The translations under genes and the position numbers were made by a program. From Oscillospiraceae bacterium (GTDB taxonomy: Bacteria; Bacillota; Clostridia; Oscillospirales; Ruminococcaceae): a DNA stretch of 16,013 bases. This document shows, in pieces, positions 1 to 6,161 of the stretch (the first letter of the stretch is position 1; each line of letters opens with the position of its first letter). The stretch spans positions 1 to 16,013 of the forward strand of contig JAFQND010000151.1 of assembly GCA_017396055.1 (NCBI GenBank). Direction: 5' to 3'. Under the pieces are notes generated by a model that was not told the origin of the DNA, did not search any database, and saw nothing but the letters and a program-made list of their open reading frames with translations.

Positions 1-699
1 ATCCGAGATCTTTTTGGAGATCTGGCTGCCGATGAGAGCACCTCCGACGCCGCCCGCTGCCATCAGTGCCACCAGCCAGAGCTTCACATCCGGCACAGTA
101 CCGCCCGCAACGGTGGAGACAAGGCTCACCACCTGGGAGAAGAAGATGATGAAGATGGAGTTTTTGGCAGCTTCTTTGCTGGTCATCGAGAAGAGCAGAC
201 AGAGTATCGCCACGTTTGCGGGACCGCCGCCGATGCCAAGGAAGGATGAGATGACACCCAGGGTCAGACCGACAGCCAGACAGAGAACAGTGCCGCGGAG
301 ATTTTTCGGTGCGATCTTTTCCTTGAAGAAATAATACACCAGCACTGCCATTGTCATGACAAGCAGCAAGACAGCCTGAATAAGACCCAGCACGGCTTCA
401 TTTTCAAAGCCCTGACGGATCAGCTCGAACAGCCATTTGCCCAGAAGTCCGCCGCCGATGGAACCGACTGCCAGAGGAACAGTGATATTTTTCTCCAGCC
501 GGACACCGTTGTTCCGTCCCCGGATCAGGGAAGAAGCCGACATACACAATACTGTACAGCCGGAAAGGAAACTGATGGCGCTGACCGGAAGCAGATTCAT
601 CGCGTCAGCAATGGGCTTGATGAGAATGCCGCCGCCGACACCGGTAATGGCGCCTAGTCCCGATGCGATCAGACAGAGAAGAAAAAGAATGACGGACAT
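1..699 (-). CDS. TauE/SafE-family membrane permease (partial, C-terminus beyond window)
   Basis: This is an integral membrane protein of the TauE/SafE family, whose members are proposed to export sulfite, sulfoacetate or related organosulfur anions. The 233 visible residues begin MSVILFLLCLIASGLGA and contain the two family repeats: a Gly-rich GVGGGIL segment near residue 20, and its counterpart FLGIGGGPANV in the second half. Several hydrophobic helices lie between them. The frame is open to position 1, so the C-terminal end is outside the window. The start is supported by GGAGGG at 706-711, six bases upstream. The gene is transcribed away from the T-box operon, and its promoter is visible at 732-760. 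Family assignment is confident; the substrate cannot be inferred from the sequence. Confidence 0.88.
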   Translation of the reverse strand, partial: MSVILFLLCLIASGLGAITGVGGGILIKPIADAMNLLPVSAISFLSGCTVLCMSASSLIRGRNNGVRLEKNITVPLAVGSIGGGLLGKWLFELIRQGFENEAVLGLIQAVLLLVMTMAVLVYYFFKEKIAPKNLRGTVLCLAVGLTLGVISSFLGIGGGPANVAILCLLFSMTSKEAAKNSIFIIFFSQVVSLVSTVAGGTVPDVKLWLVALMAAGGVGGALIGSQISKKISD

Positions 700-731
700 G
701 ATAGGCCCTCCGTTTCGAGTATTCTGTTTTT

Positions 732-760
732 ATTATAGCAAAACGGATCTTCAATGGCAA
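732..760 (-). promoter_or_regulatory. Sigma-A type promoter for the TauE/SafE gene
   Basis: On the minus strand a -35 box TTGCCA (760-755) and a -10 box TATAAT (737-732) are separated by 17 bases, and a TG dinucleotide one base before the -10 gives an extended -10. Transcription would begin near 725, leaving a short leader before the GGAGGG and ATG. It lies back to back with the T-box operon promoter. Confidence 0.75.
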
Positions 761-787
761 GTTTTGTCTTTGCAGAGGTGATTATGG

Positions 788-816
788 TTGACATTGCCGG
801 CGGAATAATCTATAAT
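788..816 (+). promoter_or_regulatory. Consensus sigma-A promoter of the T-box operon
   Basis: TTGACA at 788-793 and TATAAT at 811-816 are both perfect consensus hexamers with the ideal 17-base spacer. Predicted initiation is about 823, just upstream of the T-box stem I. Such a strong constitutive promoter is what is expected where control is exerted by leader-RNA termination rather than by initiation. Confidence 0.9.
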
Positions 817-822
817 AAATAT

Positions 823-1040
823 GTTAAAGGCCATGATGGGAAGAAGCGGCCCCACAACTGCAAAGAGAGCGGATCGTTTTGGTGAAAGATCCGTACAATG
901 CCGCGAGCCACCCCGGAGCCCCGTGCAGAACACGGCGCAGCCCTGCGTTATGGGGATAGAGCGGCGGGATATTTTCCCGCAATCTGGGTGGTACCGCGGA
1001 ATTTCGGATTTCGTCCCAACACGGGATGAAATCTTTTTTA
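823..1040 (+). promoter_or_regulatory. T-box riboswitch leader (tRNA-sensing, transcriptional)
   Basis: All core T-box elements can be seen. Stem I has a helix GCGGC (846-850) with GCCGC (900-904), the AGAGAG motif (864-869), and a distal hairpin CGGATC/GATCCG (870-875/888-893) whose loop holds GGTGAAA (881-887). Local hairpins follow at 921-935 and 936-947, and a stem III-like hairpin at 964-980. The T-box core CTGGGTGGTACCGCGG spans 984-999, with acceptor-pairing bulge TGGT at 989-992. A terminator then competes with the antiterminator. UGGU predicts a tRNA with discriminator base A. The specifier lies just 3' of the stem I helix, in GAGCCACC (905-912). GCC (Ala, 907-909) and CCA (Pro, 908-910) are both possible. 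GCC fits the downstream genes better, but this is inference. Confidence 0.93.
1007..1039 (+). terminator. T-box intrinsic terminator
   Basis: An 11-bp stem GATTTCGTCCC (1007-1017) with GGGATGAAATC (1023-1033), containing one G-U pair and a five-base loop, is followed by six T (1034-1039). It lies immediately after the T-box core and before the first RBS, so it is the regulated terminator of the riboswitch. Confidence 0.92.
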
Positions 1041-1074
1041 TTTCTCCACCTGTAATACCGAAAGGAGCATCATT

Positions 1075-1554
1075 ATGGATCAGATTCTGCAGATCTTAAA
1101 CGGCAACGCACGTATGGATACAGAAAAAATGGCAGTCATGCTGGGCATCTCTGCCGAAGAAGTCCAGGCAAAAATCGACGCTTATGAAAAAGAGGGCGTC
1201 ATCCGCGGCTATAAGCCTCTTCTGGACTATGATAAGATCGACACTCAGCTGGTCGAAGCGATCATTGAAGTCAGAGTCAGCCCTCAGCGCGATTTCGGCT
1301 TTGAAGAGATCGCCCGCACCATCAGCGAATACAACGAAGTTTCCAGCGTCTATCTGATGAGTGGCGGCTATGACCTGCATATCCGCGTTGTCGGCAAGAC
1401 TTTCAAAGAAGTCGCTCTCTTTGTTGCACAGCGCCTCGCCGTACTGGACGGCGTTCTCTCTACCGCGACCCACTTTGTCCTCAGCCGCTATAAAGACTGG
1501 GGCGTTATCATGGGCGAGCAGGGAATCGATGAAAGGAGGATCATTTCCATCTGA
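1075..1554 (+). CDS. Lrp/AsnC-family transcriptional regulator
   Basis: A 159-residue DNA-binding regulator of the feast/famine family, whose members form dimers or octamers and respond to amino acids. Residues about 1-45 form the winged-helix DNA-binding region (QILNGNARMDTEKMAVMLGI, then KEGVIRGY). Residues about 60-135 form the RAM effector domain (VEAIIEVRVSP, SGGYDLHIRVVG). AAAGGAG at 1061-1067 sets the ATG. The gene is the first in the T-box operon, and its stop overlaps the next start by one base (TGATG), which suggests translational coupling to the aminotransferase. An Lrp-like gene followed by an aminotransferase recalls YugG/YugH (AlaR/AlaT) of Bacillus. That pairing suggests a local regulator of alanine metabolism, but the ligand is not shown by the sequence. 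Confidence 0.93.
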   Translation: MDQILQILNGNARMDTEKMAVMLGISAEEVQAKIDAYEKEGVIRGYKPLLDYDKIDTQLVEAIIEVRVSPQRDFGFEEIARTISEYNEVSSVYLMSGGYDLHIRVVGKTFKEVALFVAQRLAVLDGVLSTATHFVLSRYKDWGVIMGEQGIDERRIISI

Positions 1555-2720
1555 TGAACATCGAAAACCTGATCTCTGACCGTGCCGCTTCCCTGAAGCC
1601 TTCCGGCATCCGGCGCTTTTTTGACATTGCCAGTGAGATGGATAATGTCATCTCGCTCGGCGTCGGTGAGCCTGATTTCAAGACCCCCTATGCTGTCCGC
1701 CGGGCAGCTATGGATACCCTGCAGAGGGGCAAGACCGCCTATTCTGCCAATGCCGGTCTGATGCAGCTGAGAAAGTCTATCTCTGCCTATATGGACCGCA
1801 GCTTTTCTCTGGAGTATGATCCCCAGAGCGAGGTCATCGTCACTGTCGGCGGTTCGGAAGGTATCGACCTTTGCGTCCGCGCCTTTATCAATCCTGGTGA
1901 CGAAGTACTGATCCCCGAGCCCAGCTTTGTCGCTTATGCGCCCATGGTCACCCTTGCCTGCGGTGTTCCCGTACCGCTGGAGACTCTCGCCGAAGATGAG
2001 TTCCGTCTGACTCCCGAGCGTCTGGAGGCGGCCATCACCCCGAAGACCAAGCTGCTGGTACTGCCTTATCCCAATAACCCCACCGGCGCTGTCATGCGCC
2101 GCGAACATCTTGAAGCCATTGCAGATGTTCTGAAAAAGCACGATATCGTTGTTCTTTCCGACGAGATCTATGCTGAGCTGACCTATAACGGCCGTCATAT
2201 CTCCATCGCTGAGATCGACGGTATGAAGGAACGCACCGTCATCGTCAACGGCTTCTCCAAATCTTTTGCCATGACCGGCTGGCGGCTGGGCTTCCTCTGC
2301 GGTCCCGCAGCTGCCATGAGACAGATGCTGAAAATTCATCAGTACGCACTGATGTGCGCCCCCACGACCGCTCAGTACGCCGCCATTGAGGCACTGGACA
2401 ACTGTGAGGAGAATATCGCCCAGATGCGCGATGAGTATAACCTTCGCCGCCGTTTTATCGTAGATGCGTTCAATCGCCTCGGACTTGACACCTTCGAGCC
2501 GGAGGGAGCCTTCTATGTCTTCCCCTGCATCAAATCCACCGGCCTGTCTTCCGAAGAATTCTGCGAGCAGCTTCTCTATTCCAAGCGGGTGGCTGTTGTA
2601 CCCGGAAATGCCTTCGGCCAGAGCGGTGAAGGATTTGTCCGCGTGTCCTATTCCTACTCGGTCAATCATCTGACCGAAGCTGTCCGCCGTATCGGCGAGT
2701 TTCTTGCCGAGCGAAAATAA
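1554..2720 (+). CDS. Class I/II PLP-dependent aminotransferase (AlaT/YugH-like)
   Basis: A 388-residue fold-type I aminotransferase, normal length for aspartate aminotransferase subgroup I-gamma. Such enzymes transfer amino groups between an amino acid and a 2-oxo acid in the cytoplasm. Visible marks are SLGVGEPDF near residue 35, PNNPTG at 173-178, SDEIY with the PLP-binding Asp203 and Tyr206, the Schiff-base lysine K236 in SKSFAMTGWRLG, and the carboxylate-binding Arg363 in RVSYS. The start is fixed by GAAAGGAGG (1531-1539) inside the end of the Lrp gene. The pairing with an Lrp-type regulator and a T-box whose bulge fits an A73 tRNA suggests an alanine-type transaminase. Aspartate, aromatic or other substrates remain possible, as this family is hard to assign from sequence. 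Confidence 0.92.
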   Translation: MNIENLISDRAASLKPSGIRRFFDIASEMDNVISLGVGEPDFKTPYAVRRAAMDTLQRGKTAYSANAGLMQLRKSISAYMDRSFSLEYDPQSEVIVTVGGSEGIDLCVRAFINPGDEVLIPEPSFVAYAPMVTLACGVPVPLETLAEDEFRLTPERLEAAITPKTKLLVLPYPNNPTGAVMRREHLEAIADVLKKHDIVVLSDEIYAELTYNGRHISIAEIDGMKERTVIVNGFSKSFAMTGWRLGFLCGPAAAMRQMLKIHQYALMCAPTTAQYAAIEALDNCEENIAQMRDEYNLRRRFIVDAFNRLGLDTFEPEGAFYVFPCIKSTGLSSEEFCEQLLYSKRVAVVPGNAFGQSGEGFVRVSYSYSVNHLTEAVRRIGEFLAERK

Positions 2721-2732
2721 GGAGGATGCTCC

Positions 2733-3866
2733 GTGGTATCTGTCAAGCATACCTTTTCTTATGACCCATTCGAGATGGAGAAAGCAGTGGAGGCGCATTT
2801 TGAGCTGCTCCGGCTGGACGAACTGCTCCGTCCGGATATGAAGGTGACGGTCAAGCCGAACCTTCTTCTGAAGCGCCGCCCCGAAGAGGGGACTACCACC
2901 CATCCTGCCCTCGTGACTGCCATCATCCGCCGGCTGCAGAAAGCGGGCGTCACCGACATCACCATCGCCGACAGCCCCGGCGGTCTCTATACCGTTTCTC
3001 AGCTGACCGGTATTTATCGTGCTTCCGGCATGGAACAGGCTGCAAAAGAAACGGGTGCAAAGCTGAACCTCGATACCAATTCCCATGAGACCCCCAGCAG
3101 AAACGGTGTCACCAGCCCCTCTTTCCCAATCATTACTCCCATCATCGAAGCGGATCTTGTCATCTCGGTCTGTAAACTGAAAAGCCATTGTATGGCCGGC
3201 CTTTCGGGTGGTGTCAAGAATCTTTTCGGCTGCATTCCCGGTCTTACCAAGCCGGATTATCACTGGCGTTATCCCAAAGAGGAAGATTTCTGCTCGATGC
3301 TCATCGACCTTTGTGAAACAGTGCGTCCCGCCATCACCTTCTGTGATGCGGTCATCTCGATGGAAGGCGACGGTCCTTCTGCCGGTCAGCTTCGCCAGAC
3401 CAATATGACGCTCTGCTCCACTTCGCCCTATGAACTGGATCTGGCACTTTGCAAGGTCATCGGCCGCGAGGAGGATGATATCCTCACCATCCGCTGTGCG
3501 AAAGAGCGGGGTATCTGTGAAAAGACCTTTGACGAGCTGAAACTTGTGGGCGATGATCTTTTCTGCTATGCCGATTTCAAGCGTCCCCGCACCATGAGTA
3601 TGGATTTTCTGTCCAAGGTGCCGCGTTTCCTCAGGCCCCTTGCCCGCCCCATTGTCGATACTTTTCTGACCACCCGTCCCCACATCGATCTGAAGAAATG
3701 TGTCGGCTGCGGTAAATGTGCCGAGAGCTGTCCTGCTCACACAATCCGTGTGGAAAAGGGAAAAGCCCGTATCATCCGAAGCGAATGTATCCGCTGTTAT
3801 TGCTGTCATGAGATGTGCCCTGTCCGGGCCATTGAAGTGAAACAGAATCCGCTTCTTCGTCTGTAA
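2733..3866 (+). CDS. DUF362 protein with C-terminal 2x[4Fe-4S] ferredoxin domain
   Basis: A 377-residue protein of unknown function. The N-terminal ~300 residues match DUF362: KPNLLLKRRPEEGTTTHP, IADSPGG and KLKSHCMAGLSGGVKNLFG are its characteristic segments. The C-terminus has two ferredoxin-type Cys motifs: C323-x2-C326-x2-C329-x3-C333, and C352-x2-C355-x2-C358-x3-C362 with an extra C357. These should bind two [4Fe-4S] clusters and point to a cytoplasmic electron-transfer or redox role. GTG at 2733 is the preferred start because GGAGG (2721-2725) lies seven bases upstream; the next in-frame ATG is too far in. It sits 12 bases after the aminotransferase and 9 before ispE, inside the T-box operon. 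I do not assign a reaction. Confidence 0.9.
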   Translation: MVSVKHTFSYDPFEMEKAVEAHFELLRLDELLRPDMKVTVKPNLLLKRRPEEGTTTHPALVTAIIRRLQKAGVTDITIADSPGGLYTVSQLTGIYRASGMEQAAKETGAKLNLDTNSHETPSRNGVTSPSFPIITPIIEADLVISVCKLKSHCMAGLSGGVKNLFGCIPGLTKPDYHWRYPKEEDFCSMLIDLCETVRPAITFCDAVISMEGDGPSAGQLRQTNMTLCSTSPYELDLALCKVIGREEDDILTIRCAKERGICEKTFDELKLVGDDLFCYADFKRPRTMSMDFLSKVPRFLRPLARPIVDTFLTTRPHIDLKKCVGCGKCAESCPAHTIRVEKGKARIIRSECIRCYCCHEMCPVRAIEVKQNPLLRL

Positions 3867-3875
3867 GGAGAGACT

Positions 3876-4742
3876 ATGAACGAGATTACCCTGCTTGCCT
3901 TTGGCAAGATCAACCTTTCTCTGGATATCGTCGGTCTCAGAGAGGACGGCTATCACCTGATGGATATGGTGATGCAGAGCGTTTCTCTCGCCGACAGGGT
4001 CACGATCCGTCGGTCGGATCAGATCTCCGTCACTGCTGACAGCGGTATCTCGGCCAATGAATGCAACACCGCTTTTAAAGCGGCAAAGGCCTTTTTCGAA
4101 GAGACTGATATTTCGGGCGGCTGTGAGATCACTGTCGAAAAACAGATCCCCAGTGAAGCCGGAATGGGCGGTGGAAGCGCCGATGCCGCTGCTGTGCTGA
4201 TCGGCCTCGATCAGATGTACGGAACGGATCTTGAGACCGAAAAACTCATAGAGATGGGACTGAAAGTGGGCGCCGATGTCCCCTTCTGTCTGGTGGGCGG
4301 TACGGCTCTTGTACAGGGTATCGGCGAGCGGGTCACTCCCTGTGCCCCCATGCCGGATTGTCATATCCTGCTGGTCAAACCTCCTTTCGGTATCAGCACC
4401 GGTGCAGCTTTCCATCATTTCGATGAGGTCGGTGTGAAATGCCACCCCGACAATCCTGCCTTGCTCCGCGCTATGGAAGCAGGCAGCCTTTCCGCCATGA
4501 GCGGTTTCATGGCAAACGTGCTGGAGGAATCCGCCGCAAGTGATGATATCGAAGCGATCCGCGAGGCGATCTCTGCCGCAGGAGCCGAAGCAGCTCTGAT
4601 GACCGGCAGCGGTTCGGTGGTATTCGGACTCTTTTCCGATAAGGCCAGGGCGTCTGCCGCGAAAGAGGTCCTCTCCCGTTTTGGAAGCACTTTCCTTGCC
4701 CGCCCCGTTTCTTCCGGTACGGAGATCCTGACAGTAGAATAA
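3876..4742 (+). CDS. ispE: 4-diphosphocytidyl-2-C-methyl-D-erythritol kinase
   Basis: IspE phosphorylates the 2-hydroxyl of CDP-methylerythritol with ATP in the MEP (non-mevalonate) isoprenoid pathway. At 288 residues it is of normal length for this GHMP-superfamily kinase. It shows FGKINLSLDIVG with the substrate-site Lys11, the ATP-binding glycine loop EAGMGGGSADAAA at about 94-106, GADVPFC with the catalytic Asp134, and the late GSGSVVFGLF motif. GGAG at 3867-3870, five bases upstream of ATG, overlaps the end of the DUF362 gene, so it is translated from the same transcript. An internal promoter was not seen. A hairpin terminator follows directly. Confidence 0.95.
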   Translation: MNEITLLAFGKINLSLDIVGLREDGYHLMDMVMQSVSLADRVTIRRSDQISVTADSGISANECNTAFKAAKAFFEETDISGGCEITVEKQIPSEAGMGGGSADAAAVLIGLDQMYGTDLETEKLIEMGLKVGADVPFCLVGGTALVQGIGERVTPCAPMPDCHILLVKPPFGISTGAAFHHFDEVGVKCHPDNPALLRAMEAGSLSAMSGFMANVLEESAASDDIEAIREAISAAGAEAALMTGSGSVVFGLFSDKARASAAKEVLSRFGSTFLARPVSSGTEILTVE

Positions 4743-4756
4743 AACAAAAGCGAAAC

Positions 4757-4799
4757 GCCCATACTCTCGTCACCACAGACGAAAGGATGGGCATTTTTT
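4757..4799 (+). terminator. Intrinsic terminator after ispE, abutting spoIIR
   Basis: Stem GCCCAT (4757-4762) with ATGGGC (4787-4792), and inner stem TCGTC (4767-4771) with GACGA (4778-4782), separated by a small imperfect internal loop, are followed by A and six T (4794-4799). The ATG of spoIIR begins at 4800. The 3' arm contains GAAAGGA, the best Shine-Dalgarno-like sequence upstream of spoIIR. Confidence 0.85.
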
Positions 4800-5423
4800 A
4801 TGGCTCAGTATGCAAAAGAAGCTTTGATGCGTCTGCTGACGGCCGCATTGCTGATCATTTTTATGATTTCGTTTACCGTCGCTGCCGATTTCGGAAGAGG
4901 CTGCCGTGAGCTCAGAGAGGATATGCTCCGGCTGCATATTCTGGCGCAGTCTGACCTTCCGGAAGATCAGGCATTAAAACTGGCTGTCCGGGACAGATTG
5001 CTGGAACGATCGGCAGATTGGGCCGCCGCCTCAGGGGAAAAAGAGCAGATGATGCTCTATCTCTCGGAGAACCTCGATGATATCGAAGCAGCCGCAGAGG
5101 AGACGCTTCTGGAAAATGGCTGTGATCTGCCGGTGAAAGCAGAACTTTCCCATAGTTTTTTTGATACCCGTGTTTACGAAGAACGAACGGTTCCGGCGGG
5201 ATGGTACGACACGCTCAGGGTGACGATCGGCGAGGGAAAAGGCAAAAACTGGTGGTGTGTGCTTTATCCGCCCCTTTGCCTTCCGGCGGCGGAGGGCGAG
5301 GCGATCCTTGACAACTCCTTTACCGATGAGGAGAAAGCCGTGCTGTCTTCACCGCAGCGGTATCAGATCCGGTTTCTGACGGTTGAACTCATTGAAAAAT
5401 TCTTAAACTGGCTCAGGTCCTGA
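4800..5423 (+). CDS. spoIIR: Stage II sporulation protein R
   Basis: SpoIIR is the forespore-made signalling protein that activates the SpoIIGA protease, which processes pro-sigma-E in the mother cell. This 207-residue protein has an N-terminal hydrophobic segment (about residues 11-29) that acts as a secretion signal or anchor. It also has the family hallmarks LRLHILAQSDLPEDQALKLAVRD (43-65) and GEGKGKNWWCVLYPPLC (144-160). The ATG at 4800 is the first possible start, but its SD-like GAAAGGA (4781-4787) is 12-13 bases away and within a terminator stem. ATG at 4827 (MRLLTAALL) is an alternative with only a weak AAGAAG upstream. Sigma-F control is expected from the family; I could not identify a clear sigma-F promoter. 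The gene shows that the host is an endospore former. Confidence 0.93.
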   Translation: MAQYAKEALMRLLTAALLIIFMISFTVAADFGRGCRELREDMLRLHILAQSDLPEDQALKLAVRDRLLERSADWAAASGEKEQMMLYLSENLDDIEAAAEETLLENGCDLPVKAELSHSFFDTRVYEERTVPAGWYDTLRVTIGEGKGKNWWCVLYPPLCLPAAEGEAILDNSFTDEEKAVLSSPQRYQIRFLTVELIEKFLNWLRS

Positions 5424-5429
5424 TCATCC

Positions 5430-5455
5430 CCGGATAAATTTCCGGATTGCTTTTT
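5430..5455 (+). terminator. Weak candidate terminator after spoIIR
   Basis: CCGGA (5430-5434) and TCCGG (5441-5445) form a 5-bp stem with a six-base loop. Five T follow at 5451-5455 after a five-base gap. The hairpin lies seven bases beyond the spoIIR stop in a convergent gap. It is short and the T-run is offset, so efficiency is doubtful. Confidence 0.4.
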
Positions 5456-5474
5456 CGTCGGCCGTGGGGTTCAG

Positions 5475-6101
5475 TTACAGTATCCGGTTTCGGATGAGGG
5501 TTTCGGCTTCGTCGGCGTCATAGTCACAGGCGTCTTCCCAGAGTTCTTCGTCGATCGCTTCGATGGGGCAGAAGACATTGACCGGCCATCCGTAGGGTTC
5601 GCCGGTGGAGGCAAGTTTTCTTGTTTCGCCGCAGATGGTGATGAACATTCCGCTCTGCAGCTTTACGGTGGCAGACTCAAACTTTGAAGCACTCTCTTTC
5701 CGGATGCCCAGAAGACTCTTCAGTTCGGAAAAAGAAGCCCGGCCGGTTTTGCAGATGAGTTCGTAGATGTCTTTTTCCATCCGGGTGATTTTGCCGTCTT
5801 CGTACATTTCCGAAAGTTCCAGACCGTCACGGCGGACCGCCATGAACAGCGGCAGCCATTCGCGGGTGATATATCCGCCCTTATGGAAGAAAAATTTACC
5901 GTAGACGATATCGCCCTCTTCCGCTGCCCGTCTTCTCCAGACCCAGGGATCGGTCTCCGGGTCGCCGGTATGCCAGCGGATATTTTCAGCAAAATGGCTG
6001 CAGAGCGAGAAGATCCCTTCGCTGCTGCCGCCCATCGAAAAACCGGCTTTTCTGATTGCTTCGATGAAATCATGATAACAGCGGATCGGCGTAAATTCCA
6101 T
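5475..6101 (-). CDS. AlkZ-related / winged-helix protein of unknown function
   Basis: A 208-residue soluble protein. I recognise it as similar to small Firmicutes proteins described as AlkZ-related, from recall of WHTGDPETDPW (43-53) and YGKFFFHKGGYI (67-78) followed by a winged-helix-like region at about 106-160 (KDIYELICKTGRASFSELKSLLG, then SGMFITICGETRK). AlkZ-type proteins are winged-helix DNA glycosylases, but catalytic activity cannot be claimed here. GGGGG at 6109-6113 lies seven bases upstream of ATG. The gene follows argS on the same strand, but a terminator hairpin at 6121-6156 separates them, so its expression may depend on read-through. It is convergent with spoIIR. Confidence 0.72.
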   Translation of the reverse strand: MEFTPIRCYHDFIEAIRKAGFSMGGSSEGIFSLCSHFAENIRWHTGDPETDPWVWRRRAAEEGDIVYGKFFFHKGGYITREWLPLFMAVRRDGLELSEMYEDGKITRMEKDIYELICKTGRASFSELKSLLGIRKESASKFESATVKLQSGMFITICGETRKLASTGEPYGWPVNVFCPIEAIDEELWEDACDYDADEAETLIRNRIL

Positions 6102-6120
6102 GAATATTCCCCCTTCAGAG

Positions 6121-6156
6121 AAAAAGGACCGTACGGAGAGTTCCGGCGGCCCTTTT
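6121..6156 (-). terminator. Terminator after argS (possibly bidirectional)
   Basis: On the minus strand GGGCCG (6152-6147) pairs with CGGTCC (6131-6126), with one G-U pair. The stem is extended by A-T pairs and ends in TTTTT (6125-6121). It lies between the argS stop and the RBS of the following gene. On the plus strand the same hairpin ends in TTTT, so weaker activity in the other direction is possible. Confidence 0.75.
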
Positions 6157-6161
6157 GACGA

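Noticed and set aside
1..334. Plus-strand frames of 106 and 114 codons in the first 800 bases
   Set aside because: They are shadows of the minus-strand TauE/SafE gene, whose translation is a coherent multi-helix membrane protein with an RBS and promoter.
910..912. Reading the T-box specifier as CAC (His) or ACC (Thr)
   Set aside because: CAC would need a tRNA with discriminator C, which does not fit the UGGU bulge. ACC lies further from the stem I helix than expected and runs into the base of the specifier loop. GCC and CCA remain.
1488..4445. A 985-codon open frame on the minus strand opposite the aminotransferase, DUF362 and ispE genes
   Set aside because: It is the mirror of three clear coding genes, has no recognisable domain and its open state follows from the codon bias of the real genes. 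It crosses three gene boundaries.
4700..4800. A sigma-F promoter for spoIIR
   Set aside because: Expected for the family, but no convincing GYATA-type -35 with a GGNNANANT-type -10 at correct spacing was seen.
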